Assembly (NCBI GenBank): GCA_039566865.1
Contig: CM076947.1
Location: forward strand, 22,073,501-22,137,500
DNA: 64,000 nt
Reading direction: 5' to 3'
Source of the DNA: Aurelia coerulea
Taxonomy: Eukaryota; Cnidaria; Scyphozoa; Semaeostomeae; Ulmaridae
The position numbers were made by a program, and so were the translations under genes. This document shows, piece by piece, positions 11,826 to 25,400 of the stretch; within the stretch, counting starts at the first letter, position 1, and each line of letters starts with the position of its first letter. The notes beneath the pieces were generated by a model. The model ran no database searches, was not told where the DNA came from, and saw only the letters and a list, made by a program, of their open reading frames with translations.

Positions 11826-13894
11826 TCTGACTTCATATTTTCTGGACAAGTTTACTATCATTTGAACCTCATTAACCTGATGAGGTTTCAAATGTTTCAA
11901 CATATATACCTCGTTTTGACTGAATTACATCAAACCAATATTCATATGCGATTCATTGATCATATATTCATAAGATTTCAGCCATAAACTCTGTTCTGAC
12001 TTTATATTTTCTGGACAAGTTTACTATCATTTGAACCTCATTAACTTGATGAGGTGTCAAATGTTTCAACAAATATATCTCGTTTTGACTGAATTTGACC
12101 AAACCAAGTTTCATATTAAATTCATTGATCATATATTCATAAGATTTCAGCCATAATCTGTGTTCTGACTTCATATTTTCTGGACAAGTTTACTATCATT
12201 TGAACCTCATTAACCTGATGAGGTTTCAAATGTTTCAACATATATAGATCGTTTTGACTGAATTGCATCAAACCAAGTCGCATATGCGATTCATTGATCA
12301 TATATTAATAAGATTTAAGCAATAAACTGTGTTCTGACATCATATTTTCTGGAAAAGTTTACTATCATTTGAACCTCATTAACCTGATGAGGTTTCAAAT
12401 GTTTCAACAAATATACCTCGTTTTGGCTGAATTGCATCAAACCAAGTTTAATATGCGATTCGTTAATCATACATTCATAAGATTTCAGCCATAAACTGTG
12501 TTCTGACTTCATATCTTTTGGACAAGTTTACTATCATTTGAACCTCATTAACCTGATGAGGTTTTAAATGTTTCAACATATATAGCTCGTTTTGACTGAA
12601 TTGCATCAAACCAAGTTTCATATGCGATTCATTGATCATATATTCATAAGATTTCAGCCATAATCTGTGTTCTTACTTCATATTTTCTAGACAAGTTTAC
12701 TATCACTTGAACCTCATTAACCTGATGAGGTTTCAAATGTTTCAACATATATAGATCGTTTTGACTGAATTGCATCAAACCAATATTCATATGCGATTCA
12801 TTGATCATTTATTCATAAGATTTCAGCCATAAACTCTGTTCTTACTTTATTTTTTCTGGACAAGTTTACTATCATTTGAACCTCATTAACTTGATGAGGT
12901 TTTAAATGTTTCAACAAATATAGATCGATGTGACTGAATTGCATCAAACCAAGTTGCATATGCGATTCATTGATCATATATTAATAAGATTTAAGCAATA
13001 AACTGTGTTCTGACTTCATATCTTCTGGACAAGTTTACTATCATTTGAACCTCATTAACCTGATGAGGTTTCAAATGTTTCAACAAATGTAGCTCGTTTT
13101 GACTGAATTTGACCAAAACAAGTTTCATATTAAATTCATTGATCATATATTCATAAGATTTCAGCCATAATCTGTGTTCTGACTTCATATTTTCTGGACA
13201 AGTTTACTATCATTTGAACCTCATTAACCTGATGAGGTTTCAAATGTTTCAACATATATAGCTCGTTTTGACTGAATTGCATCAAACCAAGTTTCATATG
13301 CGAATAATTGATCATTTATTCATAAGATTTCAGCCATAAACTCTGTTCTGACTTTATATTTTCTGGACAAGTTTACTATCATTTGAACCTCATTAACCTG
13401 ATGAGGTTTCAAATGTTTCAACATATATACCTCGTTTTGATTGAATTGCAGCAAACCAATATCCATATGCGATTCATTGATCATATAGTCATAAGATTTC
13501 AGCCATAAACTGTGTTCTGACTTTATTTTTTCTGGACAAGTTTACTATCATTTGAACCTCATTAACTTGATGAGGTTTTAAATGTTTCAACATATATAGA
13601 TCGTTTTGACTGAATTGCATCAAACCAAGTTGCATATGCGATTCATTGATCATATATTAATAAGATTTAAGCAATAAACTGTGTTCTGACTTCATATTTT
13701 CTGGACAAGTTTACTATCATTTGAACCTCATTAACCTGATGTGGTTTCAAATGTTTCAACATATATACCTCGTTTTGACTGAATTGCATCAAACCAATAT
13801 TCATATGCGATTCATTGATCATATATTCATAAGATTTCAGCCATAAACTGTGTTCTGACTTTATATTTTCTGGACAACTTTACTATCATTTGAA

Positions 13895-15720
13895 CATCAT
13901 TAACCTGATGAGGTTTCAAATGTTTCAACATATATAGATCGTTTTGACTGAATTGCATCAAACCAAGTCGGATATGCTTTTCATTGATCATATATTAATA
14001 AGATTTAAGCAATAAACTGTGTTCTGACTTCATATTTTCTGGACAAGTTTACTATCATTTGAACCTCATTAACTTGATGAGGTTTTAAATGTTTCAACAT
14101 ATATAGATCGTTTTGACTGAATTGCATCAAACCAAGTTTCATATGCGATTCGTTGATCATATATTGATAAGATTTAAGCAATAAACTGTGTTCTGACTTC
14201 ATATTTTCTGGACAAGTTTACTATCATTTGAACCTCATTAACCTGATGAGGTTTTAAATGTTTCAACATATATAGATCGTTTTGACTGAATTGCATCAAA
14301 CCAAGTTTCATATGCGATTCGTTGATCATATATTAATAAGATTTAAGCAATAAACTGTGTTCTGACTTCATATTTTCTGGACAAGTTTACTATCATTTGA
14401 ACCTCATTAACCTGATGAGGTTTCAAATGTTTCAACATATATACCTCGTTTTGACAGAATTGCATCAAACCAATATTCATATGTGATTCATTGATCATAT
14501 ATTCATAAGATTTCAGCTATAAACTCTGTTCTGACTTTATATTTTCTGGACAAGTTTACTATCATTTGAACCTCATTAACTTGATGAGGTTTTAAATGTT
14601 TCAACATATATAGATCGATTTGACTGAATTGCATCAAACCAAGTTGCATATGCGATTCATCGATTATATATTAATAAGATTTAAGCAATAAACTGTGTTC
14701 TGACTTCATATCTTCTGGACAAGTTTACTATCATTTGAACCTCATTAACCTGATGAGGTTTCAAATGTTTCAACATATATAGATCGTTTTGACTGAATTG
14801 CATCAAACCAAGTCGGATATGCTTTTCATTGATCATATATTAATAAGATTTAAGCAATAAACTGTGTTCTGACTTCATATTTTCTGGACAAGTTTACTAT
14901 CATTTGAACCTCATTAACTTGATGAGGTTTTAAATGTTTCAACATATATAGATCGTTTTGACTGAATTGCATCAAACCAAGTTTCATATGCGATTCGTTG
15001 ATCATATATTGATAAGATTTAAGCAATAAACTGTGTTCTGACTTCATATTTTCTGGACAAGTTTACTATCATTTGAACCTCATTAACCTGATGAGGTTTT
15101 AAATGTTTCAACATATATAGATCGTTTTGACTGAATTGCATCAAACCAAGTTTCATATGCGATTCGTTGATCATATATTAATAAGATTTAAGCAATAAAC
15201 TGTGTTCTGACTTCATATTTTCTGGACAAGTTTACTATCATTTGAACCTCATTAACCTGATGAGGTTTCAAATGTTTCAACATATATACCTCGTTTTGAC
15301 AGAATTGCATCAAACCAATATTCATATGTGATTCATTGATCATATATTCATAAGATTTCAGCTATAAACTCTGTTCTGACTTTATATTTTCTGGACAAGT
15401 TTACTATCATTTGAACCTCATTAACTTGATGAGGTTTTAAATGTTTCAACATATATAGATCGATTTGACTGAATTGCATCAAACCAAGTTGCATATGCGA
15501 TTCATCGATTATATATTAATAAGATTTAAGCAATAAACTGTGTTCTGACTTCATATCTTCTGGACAAGTTTACTATCATTTGAACCTCATTAACCTGATG
15601 AGGTTTCAAATGTTTCAACATATATAGATCGTTTTGACTGAATTGCATCAAACCAAGTCGGATATGCTTTTCATTGATCATATATTAATAAGATTTAAGC
15701 AATAAACTGTGTTCTGACTT
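13895..15720. repeat. 845-bp (5-monomer) tandem higher-order repeat
   Basis: Two full copies (about 13,895-14,739 and 14,740-15,584) and the start of a third share an ordered set of five variant monomers. The set is CGGATATGCTTTTC, then the TTGATAAGATTTAAGC unit, the TTCATATGCGATTCGTTG unit, the GACAGAATTGC/ATATGTGATTC unit, and the GATCGATTTG/CATCGATTATATATT unit. The last, at 14,614 and 15,459, confirms the 845-bp period. Pieces of this ordered set recur near 22,400, 25,100, 27,650, 34,800 and 41,850. Confidence 0.82.
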
Positions 15721-18405
15721 CATATCTTCTGGACAAGTTTACTATCATTTGAACCTCATTAACTTGATGAGGTTTTAAATGTTTCAACATATATAGATGG
15801 TTTTGACTGAATTGCATCAAACCAAGTCGGATATGCTTTTCATTGATCATATATTAATAAGATTTAAGCAATAAACTGTGTTTTGACTTCATATTTTCTG
15901 GACAAGTTTACTATCATTTGAACCTCATTAACCTGATGAGGTTTTAAATGTTTCAACATATATAGATCGTTTTGACTGAATTGCATCAAACCAAGTTTCA
16001 TATGTGATTCATTGATCATATGTTAATAAGATTTAAGCAATAAACTGTGTTCTGACTTCATATTTTCTGGACAAGTTTACTATCATTTGAACCTCATTAA
16101 CCTGATGAGGTTTCAAATGTTTCAACATATATACCTCGTTTTGACAGAATTGTATCAAACCAATATTCATATGTGATTCATTGATCATATGTTAATAAGA
16201 TTTAAGCAATAAACTGTGTTCTGACATCATATTTTCTGGAAAAGTTTACTATCATTTGAACCTCATTAACCTGATGAGGTTTCAAATGTTTCAACAAATA
16301 TACCTCGTTTTGACTGAATTGCATCAAACCAAGTTTAATATGCGATTCGTTAATCATACATTCATAAGATTTCAGCCATAAACTGTGTTCTGACTTCATA
16401 TCTTTTGGACAAGTTTACTATCATTTGAACCTCATTAACCTGATGAGGTTTTAAATGTTTCAACATATATAGCTCGTTTTGACTGAATTGCATCAAACCA
16501 AGTTTCATATGCGATTCATTGATCATATATTCATAAGATTTCAGCCATAATCTGTGTTCTGACTTCATATTTTCTAGACAAGTTTACTATCACTTGAACC
16601 TCATTAACCTGATGAGGTTTCAAATGTTTCAACATATATAGATCGTTTTGACTGAATTGCATCAAACCAATATTCATATGCGATTCATTGATCATTTATT
16701 CATAAGATTTCAGCCATAAACTCTGTTCTGACTTTATATTTTCTGGAGAAGTTTACTATCATTTGAACCTCATTAACTTGATGAGGTTTTAAATGTTTCA
16801 ACAAATATAGATCGATGTGACTGAATTGCATCAAACCAAGTTGCATATGCGATTCATTGATCATATATTAATAAGATTTAAGCAATAAACTGTGTTCTGA
16901 CTTCATATTTTCTGGACAAGTTTACTATCATTTGAACCTCATTAACTTGATGAGGTTTCAAATGTTTCAACATATATAGATCGTTTTGACTGAATTGCAT
17001 CAAACCAAGTTTCATATGCGATTCGTAGATCATATATTGATAAGATTTAAGCAATAAACTGTGTTCTGACTTCATATTTTCTGGACAAGTTTACTATCAT
17101 TTGAACCTCATTAACCTGATGAGGTTTTAAATGTTTCAACATATATAGATCGTTTTGACTGAATTGCATCAAACCAAGTTTCATATGCGATTCGTTGATC
17201 ATATATAAATCAGATTTAAGCAATATACTGTGTTCTGACTTCATATTTTCTGGAAAAGTTTACTATCATTTGAACCTCATTAACCTGATGAGGTTTTAAA
17301 TGTTTCAACATATATACCTCGTTTTGACTGAATTGCATCAAACCAATATTCATATTAAATTCATTGATCACATATTCATAAGATTTCAGCCATAATCTGT
17401 GTTCTGACTTCATATTTTCTGGACAAGTTTACTATCATTTGAACCTCATTAACCTGATGAGGTTTCAAATGTTTCAACATATATAGATCGTTTTGACTGA
17501 ATTGCATCAAACCAAGTCGGATATGCTTTTCATTGATCATATATTAATAAGACTTAAGCAATAAACTGTGTTCTGACTTCATATTTTCTGGACAAGTTTA
17601 CTATCATTTGAACCTCATTAACTTGATGAGGTTTTGAATGTTTCAACATATATAGATCGTTTGACTGAATTGCATCAAACCAAGTTTCATATGCGATTCG
17701 TAGATCATATATTGATAAGATTTAAGCAATAAACTGTGTTTTGACTTCATATTTTCTGGACAAGTTTACTATCATTTGAACCTCATTAACCTGATGAGGT
17801 TTTAAATGTTTCAACATATATAGATCGTTTTGACTGAATTGCATCAAACCAAGTTTCATATGTGATTCGTTGATCATATATTAATAAGATTTAAGCAATA
17901 AACTGTGTTCTGACTTCATATTTTCTGGACAGGTTTACTATCATTTGAACCTCATTAACCTGATGAGGTTTCAAATGTTTCAACATATATAGATCGTTTT
18001 GACTGAATTGCATCAAACCAAGTCGGATATGCTTTTCATTGATCATATATTAATAAGATTTAAGCAATAAACTGTGTTCTGACTTTATATTTTCTGGACA
18101 AGTTTACTATCATTTGAACCTCATTAACTTGATGAGGTTTTAAATGTTTCAACATATATAGATCGTTTTGACTGAATTGCATCAAACCAAGTTGCATATG
18201 CGATTCATTGATCATATATTAATAAGATTTAAGCAATAAACTGTGTTCTGACTTCATATCTTCTGGACAAGTTTACTATCATTTGAACATCATTAACCTG
18301 ATGAGGTTTTAAATGTTTCAACAAATATAGCTCGTTTTGACTGAATTTGACCAAACCAAGTTTCATATTAAATTCATTGATCATATATTCATAAGATTTC
18401 AGCCA

Positions 18406-18415
18406 TAATCTGTGT
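18406..18415 (+). repeat. Target-site duplication, left copy, LINE copy 2
   Basis: TAATCTGTGT immediately precedes the element at the same base of the monomer as for copy 1. It is repeated after the poly(A) tail at 20,118-20,127. Confidence 0.9.
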
Positions 18416-19909
18416 ATTCTTGATATATCTAAAGCATTTGACAGAGTGTGGCAGGATGGTCTTATCTATAAGCTGCAGTGTTGTGGTATTCGCGATGATC
18501 TACTTCTAATCATTCGAAGCTTCCTTGCAAACAGAAAACAACGTACGGTTCTGAATGGTAAAACGTCAAATTGGGGTTCAGTTACAGCTGGCGTTCCCCA
18601 GGGTTCAATCCTTGGTCCTTTGTTCTTTCTTGTGTATATTAACGACCTGACCGAGGACCTTAGATGCAATGCTAAACTCTTTGCTGATGATACGTCCCTT
18701 TTCACTATTGCACATAATTCAAACGCTACTGCTTCCGACATGAATCATGACCTAGATATCATAAAAGCTTGGGCGTCTAAATGGAGAATGTCATTCAATC
18801 CTGATCCAAATAAACAGGCTGTGGAAGTGACGTTTTCTACGAAAAGAGTCAAAACAGATCATCCTGATATTCTTTATGGAGGTAACCCAGTGGTGAGAGT
18901 TGATGAGCACAAGCACCTCGGTGTTATATTAGATTCGAAGTTGTCATTTGCTAGCCATATACAAACAGCTCTTACTAAATCTAGACAGGGAATAGGTATG
19001 ATCAAATACCTCTCAAAGTACTTGCCACGTCACACATTAAATGAGCTGTACAAACTCTATGTTAGACCGCATTTAGATTATGGTGATGTTATCTACCATA
19101 CCCCAGCAAAAATCTGTGAATTCAGTCATGATACTATCTTGAATACCCAAATGGAGAAGCTAGAATCGGTTCAGTACTCTGCTGCGTTGGCAGTAACTGG
19201 TGCTTGGAAAGGGACATCCCGTGAGAAACTGTACAATGAGCTCGGATGGGAATCTTTGAACCTGCGACGCTGGAGCAGACGCCTTGTTATGTTTTACAAG
19301 ATTGTAAATAACGTTACGCCAGAGTATACAAGGCATCCCATACCACAACTTGAACAGCCTATGTACTCTCTTCGTGAGCATCATGTCATTGGGCAAATAA
19401 AGGCAAGGACAGAGAGATTTAAAAACAGTTTTTACCCAAATTGTTTGAACGAATGGGACAAGCTCCATCCTGAAATTAGACAGGCATCCTCGCTAAGTGT
19501 TTTTAAATCAAAAGTATTAGCTCTAATTCGGCCCCCTTCGAAACCAGTATATGGGATTCATGACCCGAAAGGTTTAGCTATTCTTACACAGTTAAGAGTC
19601 GGCCTCAGCAAATTAAGTTCTCACAAATTTAGGCACAATTTTAGAGATACAATAGACCCGATGTGTCCTGCAAATGATGGTGTTGAGGACACGGAACATT
19701 ACCTGCTGCTTTGCCAATCTTATGAAGAACCTAGACGCGAGCTTCTCAATGGTCTCAATGCAATATTGCCTCCTAGTGGATTTTCTAACCTCTCAAATGA
19801 ATTATTAGTTGAACTCATTCTGTATGGCAATGAAAGGTTACAACCTGACGTTAATAAAAGAATAATCGAGGCTACTCTAAAATTCGTTCACGCAACAAAG
19901 CGCTTTTGA
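18416..19909 (+). pseudogene. LINE reverse transcriptase, 5'-truncated open frame (copy 2)
   Basis: This 497-codon RT frame begins at motif A (catalytic Asp at residue 3) and has GVPQGSILGP at residues 59-68, FADD at 89-92 and a C-terminal CX10HX4C cluster. It is identical in protein to copy 1 except that VWHAGL reads VWQDGL here. His after VW is the usual residue in this RT family, so copy 2 carries the derived state. The frame is uninterrupted to TGA at 19,907-19,909. No promoter, ORF1 or endonuclease is present, so it is a remnant, though any transcript would keep an RT core lacking the fingers. Confidence 0.92.
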
Positions 19910-20100
19910 TGTCTGCTGCAAACCCCCAATACATGGACACATCCTCCCTTTGTAAATGTTTGTATTAGTTAATTTTCTTCTTTAATGTTTAGATTTATAA
20001 CTATATGTTAAATGTCAACAGGGTTGATATGTATTTCCATTCTCCTTGTGGCATCGTTTTTGTAATCTTTTGTAGTTGTTGTATTTTTATGAGATTATAC
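19910..20100 (+). other. LINE 3' untranslated region, copy 2
   Basis: Non-coding sequence from the RT stop to the start of the A-tail at 20,101, with no difference from copy 1 noticed by eye. The 94-codon frame at 20,005-20,289 runs through the tail into satellite and is not a gene. Confidence 0.85.
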
Positions 20101-20117
20101 AAAAAAAAAAAAAAAAA

Positions 20118-20127
20118 TAATCTGTGT
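20118..20127 (+). repeat. Target-site duplication, right copy, LINE copy 2
   Basis: TAATCTGTGT follows the tail and continues into satellite. It pairs with 18,406-18,415. Confidence 0.9.
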
Positions 20128-22499
20128 TCTGACTTCATATTTTCTGGAGAAGTTTACTATCATTTGAACCTCATTAACCTGATGAGGTTTCAAATGTTTC
20201 AACATATATACCTCGTTTTGACTGAATTACATCAAACCAATATTCATATGCGATTCATTGATCATATATTCATAAGATTTCAGCCATAAACTCTGTTCTG
20301 ACTTTATATTTTCTGGACAAGTTTACTATCATTTGAACCTCATTAACTTGATGAGGTGTCAAATGTTTCAACAAATATATCTCGTTTTGACTGAATTTGA
20401 CCAAACCAAGTTTCATATTAAATTCATTGATCATATATTCATAAGATTTCAGCCATAAACTGTGTTCTGACTTCATATTTTCTAGACAAGTTTACTATCA
20501 CTTGAACCTCATTAAACTGATAAGGTTTTTAATGTTTCAACATATATAGATCGTTTTGACTGAATTGCATCAAACCAATATTCATATGCGATTCATTGAT
20601 CATATATTCATAAGATTTCAGCCATAAACTCTGTTCTGACTTCATATTTTCTAGACAAGTTTACTATCACTTGAACCTCATTAAACTGATAAGGTTTTTA
20701 ATGTTTCAACATATATCGATCGATGTAACTGAATTGCATCAAACCAAGTTGCATATGCGATTCATTGATCATATATTAATAAGATTTAAGCAATAAACTG
20801 TGTTCTGACTTCATATCTTCTGGACAAGTTTACTATCATTTGAACCTCATTAACCTGATGAGGTTTCAAATGTTTCAACAAATATAGCTCGTTTTGACTG
20901 AATTTGACCAAACCAAGTTTCATATTAAATTCATTGATCATATATTCATAAGATTTCAGCCATAATCTGTGTTCTGACTTCATATTTTCTGGACAAGTTT
21001 ACTATCATTTGAACCTCATTAACCTGATGAGGTTTCAAATGTTTCAACATATATAGCTCGTTTTGACTGAATTGCATCAAACCAAGTTTCATATGCGATT
21101 AATTGATCATTTATTCATAAGATTTCAGCCATAAACTCTGTTCTGACTTTATATTTTCTGGACAAGTTTACTATCATTTGAACCTCATTAACCTGATGAG
21201 GTTTCAAATGTTTCAACATATATACCTCGTTTTGATTGAATTGCAGCAAACCAATATCCATATGCGATTCATTGATCATATAGTCATAAGATTTCAGCCA
21301 TAAACTGTGTTCTGACTTTATTTTTTCTGGACAAGTTTACTATCATTTGAACGTCATTAACTTGATGAGGTTTTAAATGTTTCAACATATATAGATCGTT
21401 TTGACTGAATTGCATCAAACCAAGTTGCATATGCGATTCATTGATCATATATTAATAAGATTTAAGCAATAAACTGTGTTCTGACTTCATATCTTCTGGA
21501 CAAGTTTACTATCATTTGAACCTCATTAACCTGATGTGGTTTCAAATGTTTCAACAAATATAGCTCGTTTTGACTGAATTTGACCAAACCAAGTTTCATA
21601 TTAAATTCATTGATCATATATTCATAAGATTTCAGCCATAATCTGTGTTCTGACTTCATATTTTCTGGACAAGTTTACTATCATTTGAACCTCATTAACC
21701 TGATGAGGTTTCAAATTATTCAACATATATAGATCGTTTTGACTGAATTGCATCAAACCAAGTCGCATATGCGATTCATTCATCATATATTAATAAGATT
21801 TAAGCAATAAACTGTGTTCTGACTTCATATTTTCTGGACAAGTTTACTATCATTTGAACCTCATTAACCTGATGTGGTTTCAAATGTTTCAACATATATA
21901 CCTCGTTTTGACTGAATTGCATCAAACCAATATTCATATGCGATTCATTGATCATATATTCATAAGATTTCAGCCATAAACTGTGTTCTGACTTTATATT
22001 TTCTGGACAACTTGCTATCATTTGAACCTCATTAACTTGATGAGGTTTTGAATGTTTCAACATATATAGATCGTTTTGACTGAATTGCATCAAACCAAGT
22101 CGGATATGCTTTTCATTGATCATATATTAATAAGATTTAAGCAATAAACTGTGTTCTGACTTCATATCTTCTGGACAAGTTTACTATCATTTGAACCTCA
22201 TTAACCTGATGAGGTTTTAAATGTTTCAACATATATAGATCGTTTTGACTGAATTGCATCAAACCAAGTTTCATATGCGATTCGTTGATCATATATTAAT
22301 AAGATTTAAGCAATAAACTGTGTTCTGACTTCATATTTTCTGGACAAGTTTACTATCATTTGAACCTCATTAACCTGATGAGGTTTCAAATGTTTCAACA
22401 TATATACCTCGTTTTGACAGAATTGCATCAAACCAATATTCATATGTGATTCATTGATCATATATTCATAAGATTTCAGCTATAAACTCTGTTCTGACT

Positions 22500-25400
22500 T
22501 TATATTTTCTGGACAAGTTTACTATCATTTGAACCTCATTAACTTGATGAGGTTTTAAATGTTTCAACATATATAGATCGATTTGACTGAATTCCATCAA
22601 ACCAAGTTGCATATGCGATTCATCGATAATATATTAATAAGATTTAAGCAATAAACTGTGTTCTGACTTCATATCTTCTGGACAAGTTTACTATCATTTG
22701 AACATCATTAACCTGATGAGGTTTTAAATGTTTCAACAAATATAGCTCGTTTTGACTGAATTTGACCAAACCAAGTTTCATATTAAATTCATTGATCATA
22801 TATTCATAAGATTTCAGCCATAATCTGTGTTCTGACTTCATATTTTCTGGACAAGTTTACTATCATTTGAACCTCATTAACCTGACGAGGTTTCAAATGT
22901 TTCAACATATATAGATCGTTTTGACTGAATTGCATCAAACCAAGTCGGATATGCTTTTCATTGATCATATATCAATAAGATTTAAGCAATAAACTGTGTT
23001 CTGACTTCATATTTTCTGGACAAGTTTACTATCATTTGAACCTCATTAACTTGATGAGGTTTTAAATGTTTCAACATATATAGATCGTTTTGACTGAATT
23101 GCATCAAACCAAGTTTCATATGCGATTCGTAGATCATATATTGATAAGATATAAGCAATAAACTGTGTTTTGACTTCATATTTTCTGGACAAGTTTACTA
23201 TCATTTGAACCTCATTAACCTGATGAGGTTTTAAATGTTTCAACATATATAGATCGTTTTGACTGAATCGCATCAAACCAAGTTTCATATGTGATTCGTT
23301 GATCATATATTAATAAGATTTAAGCAATAAACTGTGTTCTGACTTCATATTTTCTGGACAAGTTTACTATCATTTGAACCTCATTAACCTGATGAGGTTT
23401 CAAATGTTTCAACATATATACCTCGTTTTGACAGAATTGCATCAAACCAATATTCATATGCGATTCATTGATCATTTATTCATAAGATTTCAGCCATAAA
23501 CTCTGTTCTGACTTTATATTTTCTGGACAAGTTTAGTATCATTTGAACCTCATTAACTTGATGAGGTTTTAAATGTTTCAACAAATATAGATCGATGTGA
23601 CTGAATTGCATCAAACCAAGTTGCATATGCGATTCATTGATCATATATTAATAAGATTTAAGCAATAAACTGTGTTCTGACTTCATATATTCTGGACAAG
23701 TTTACTATCATTTGAACCTCATTAACCTGATGAGGTTTCAAATGTTTCAACAAATATAGCTCGTTTTGACTGAATTTGACCAAACCAACTTTCATATTAA
23801 ATTCATTGATCATATATTCATAAGATTTCAGCCATAATCTGTGTTCTGACTTCATATTTTCTGGACAAGTTTACTATCATTTGAACCTCATTAACCTGAT
23901 GAGGTTTCAAATGTTTCAACATATATAGCTCGTTTTGACTGAATTGCATCAAACCAAGTTTCATATGCGATTAATTGATCATTTATTCATAAGATTTCAG
24001 CCATAAACTCTGTTCTGACTTTATATTTTCTGGACAAGTTTACTATCATTTGAACCTCATTAACCTGATGAGGTTTCAAATGTTTCAACATATATACCTC
24101 GTTTTGATTGAATTGCAGCAAACCAATATCCATATGCGATTCATTGATCATATAGTCATAAGATTTCAGCCATAAACTGTGTTCTGACTTTATTTTTTCT
24201 GGACAAGTTTACTATCATTTGAACCTCATTAACTTGATGAGGTTTTAAATGTTTCAACATATATAGATCGTTTTGACTGAATTGCATCAAACCAAGTTGC
24301 ATATGCGATTCATTGATCATATATTAATAAGATTTAAGCAATAAACTGTGTTCTGACTTCATATCTTCTGGACAAGTTTACTATCATTTGAACCTCATTA
24401 ACCTGATGTGGTTTCAAATGTTTCAACAAATATAGCTCGTTTTGACTGAATTTGACCAAACCAAGTTTCATATTAAATTCATTGATCATATATTCATAAG
24501 ATTTCAGCCATAATCTGTGTTCTGACTTCATATTTTCTGGACAAGTTTACTATCATTTGAACCTCATTAACCTGATGAGGTTTCAAATGTTTCAACATAT
24601 ATAGATCGTTTTGACTGAATTGCATCAAACCAAGTCGCATATGCGATTCATTCATCATATATTAATAAGATTTAAGCAATAAACTGTGTTCTGACTTCAT
24701 ATTTTCTGGACAAGTTTACTATCATTTGAACCTCATTAACCTGATGTGGTTTCAAATGTTTCAACATATATACCTCGTTTTGACTGAATTGCATCAAACC
24801 AATATTCATATGCGATTCATTGATCATATATTCATAAGATTTCAGCCATAAACTGTGTTCTGACTTTATATTTTCTGGACAAGTTTACTATCATTTGAAC
24901 CTCATTAACCTGATGAGGTTTTAAATGTTTCAACATATATAGATCGTTTTGACTGAATTGCATCAAACCAAGTTTCATATGCGATTCGTTGATCATATAT
25001 TAATAAGATTTAAGCAATAAACTGTGTTCTGACTTCATATTTTCTGGACAAGTTTACTATCATTTGAACCTCATTAACCTGATGAGGTTTCAAATGTTTC
25101 AACATATATACCTCGTTTTGACAGAATTGCATCAAACCAATATTCATATGTGATTCATTGATCATATATTCATAAGATTTCAGCTATAAACTCTGTTCTG
25201 ACTTTATATTTTCTGGACAAGTTTACTATCATTTGAACCTCATTAACTTGATGAGGTTTTAAATGTTTCAACATATATAGATCGATTTGACTGAATTGCA
25301 TCAAACCAAGTTGCATATGCGATTCATCGATTATATATTAATAAGATTTAAGCAATAAACTGTGTTCTGACTTCATATCTTCTGGACAAGTTTACTATCA

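Larger units (their letters stand above)
11816..18415. repeat. 169-bp satellite array, segment 2 (between the LINE copies)
   Basis: This is the same satellite family and orientation as the first 10 kb. The segment is 6,600 bp. After removing the 10-bp target-site duplication this is 39 x 169 minus 1, and the missing base is visible at about 17,660, where one T is lost from the GATCGTTTTGACTG block. It contains an 845-bp tandem higher-order repeat at about 13,895-15,720. Monomers at 16,878, 17,047 and 17,216 show the exact 169-bp spacing. Confidence 0.97.
18416..20117 (+). mobile_element. 5'-truncated LINE, copy 2 (duplicate of copy 1)
   Basis: It has the same length (1,702 bp), truncation point, 17-A tail (20,101-20,117), target-site duplication and monomer position as the element at 10,114. 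Satellite rare variants to its right (GAGGTGTCAAATG, AAATATATCTCG) match those right of copy 1. The left flank matches less well. The two therefore descend from one insertion that was copied with its surroundings. I see two nucleotide differences, at positions equivalent to 10,152 and 10,154. Confidence 0.93.

Noticed and set aside
11703..11987. 94-codon plus-strand frame (also 20,005-20,289)
   Set aside because: It starts in the LINE 3' untranslated region, reads the poly(A) tail as lysines and ends in satellite.
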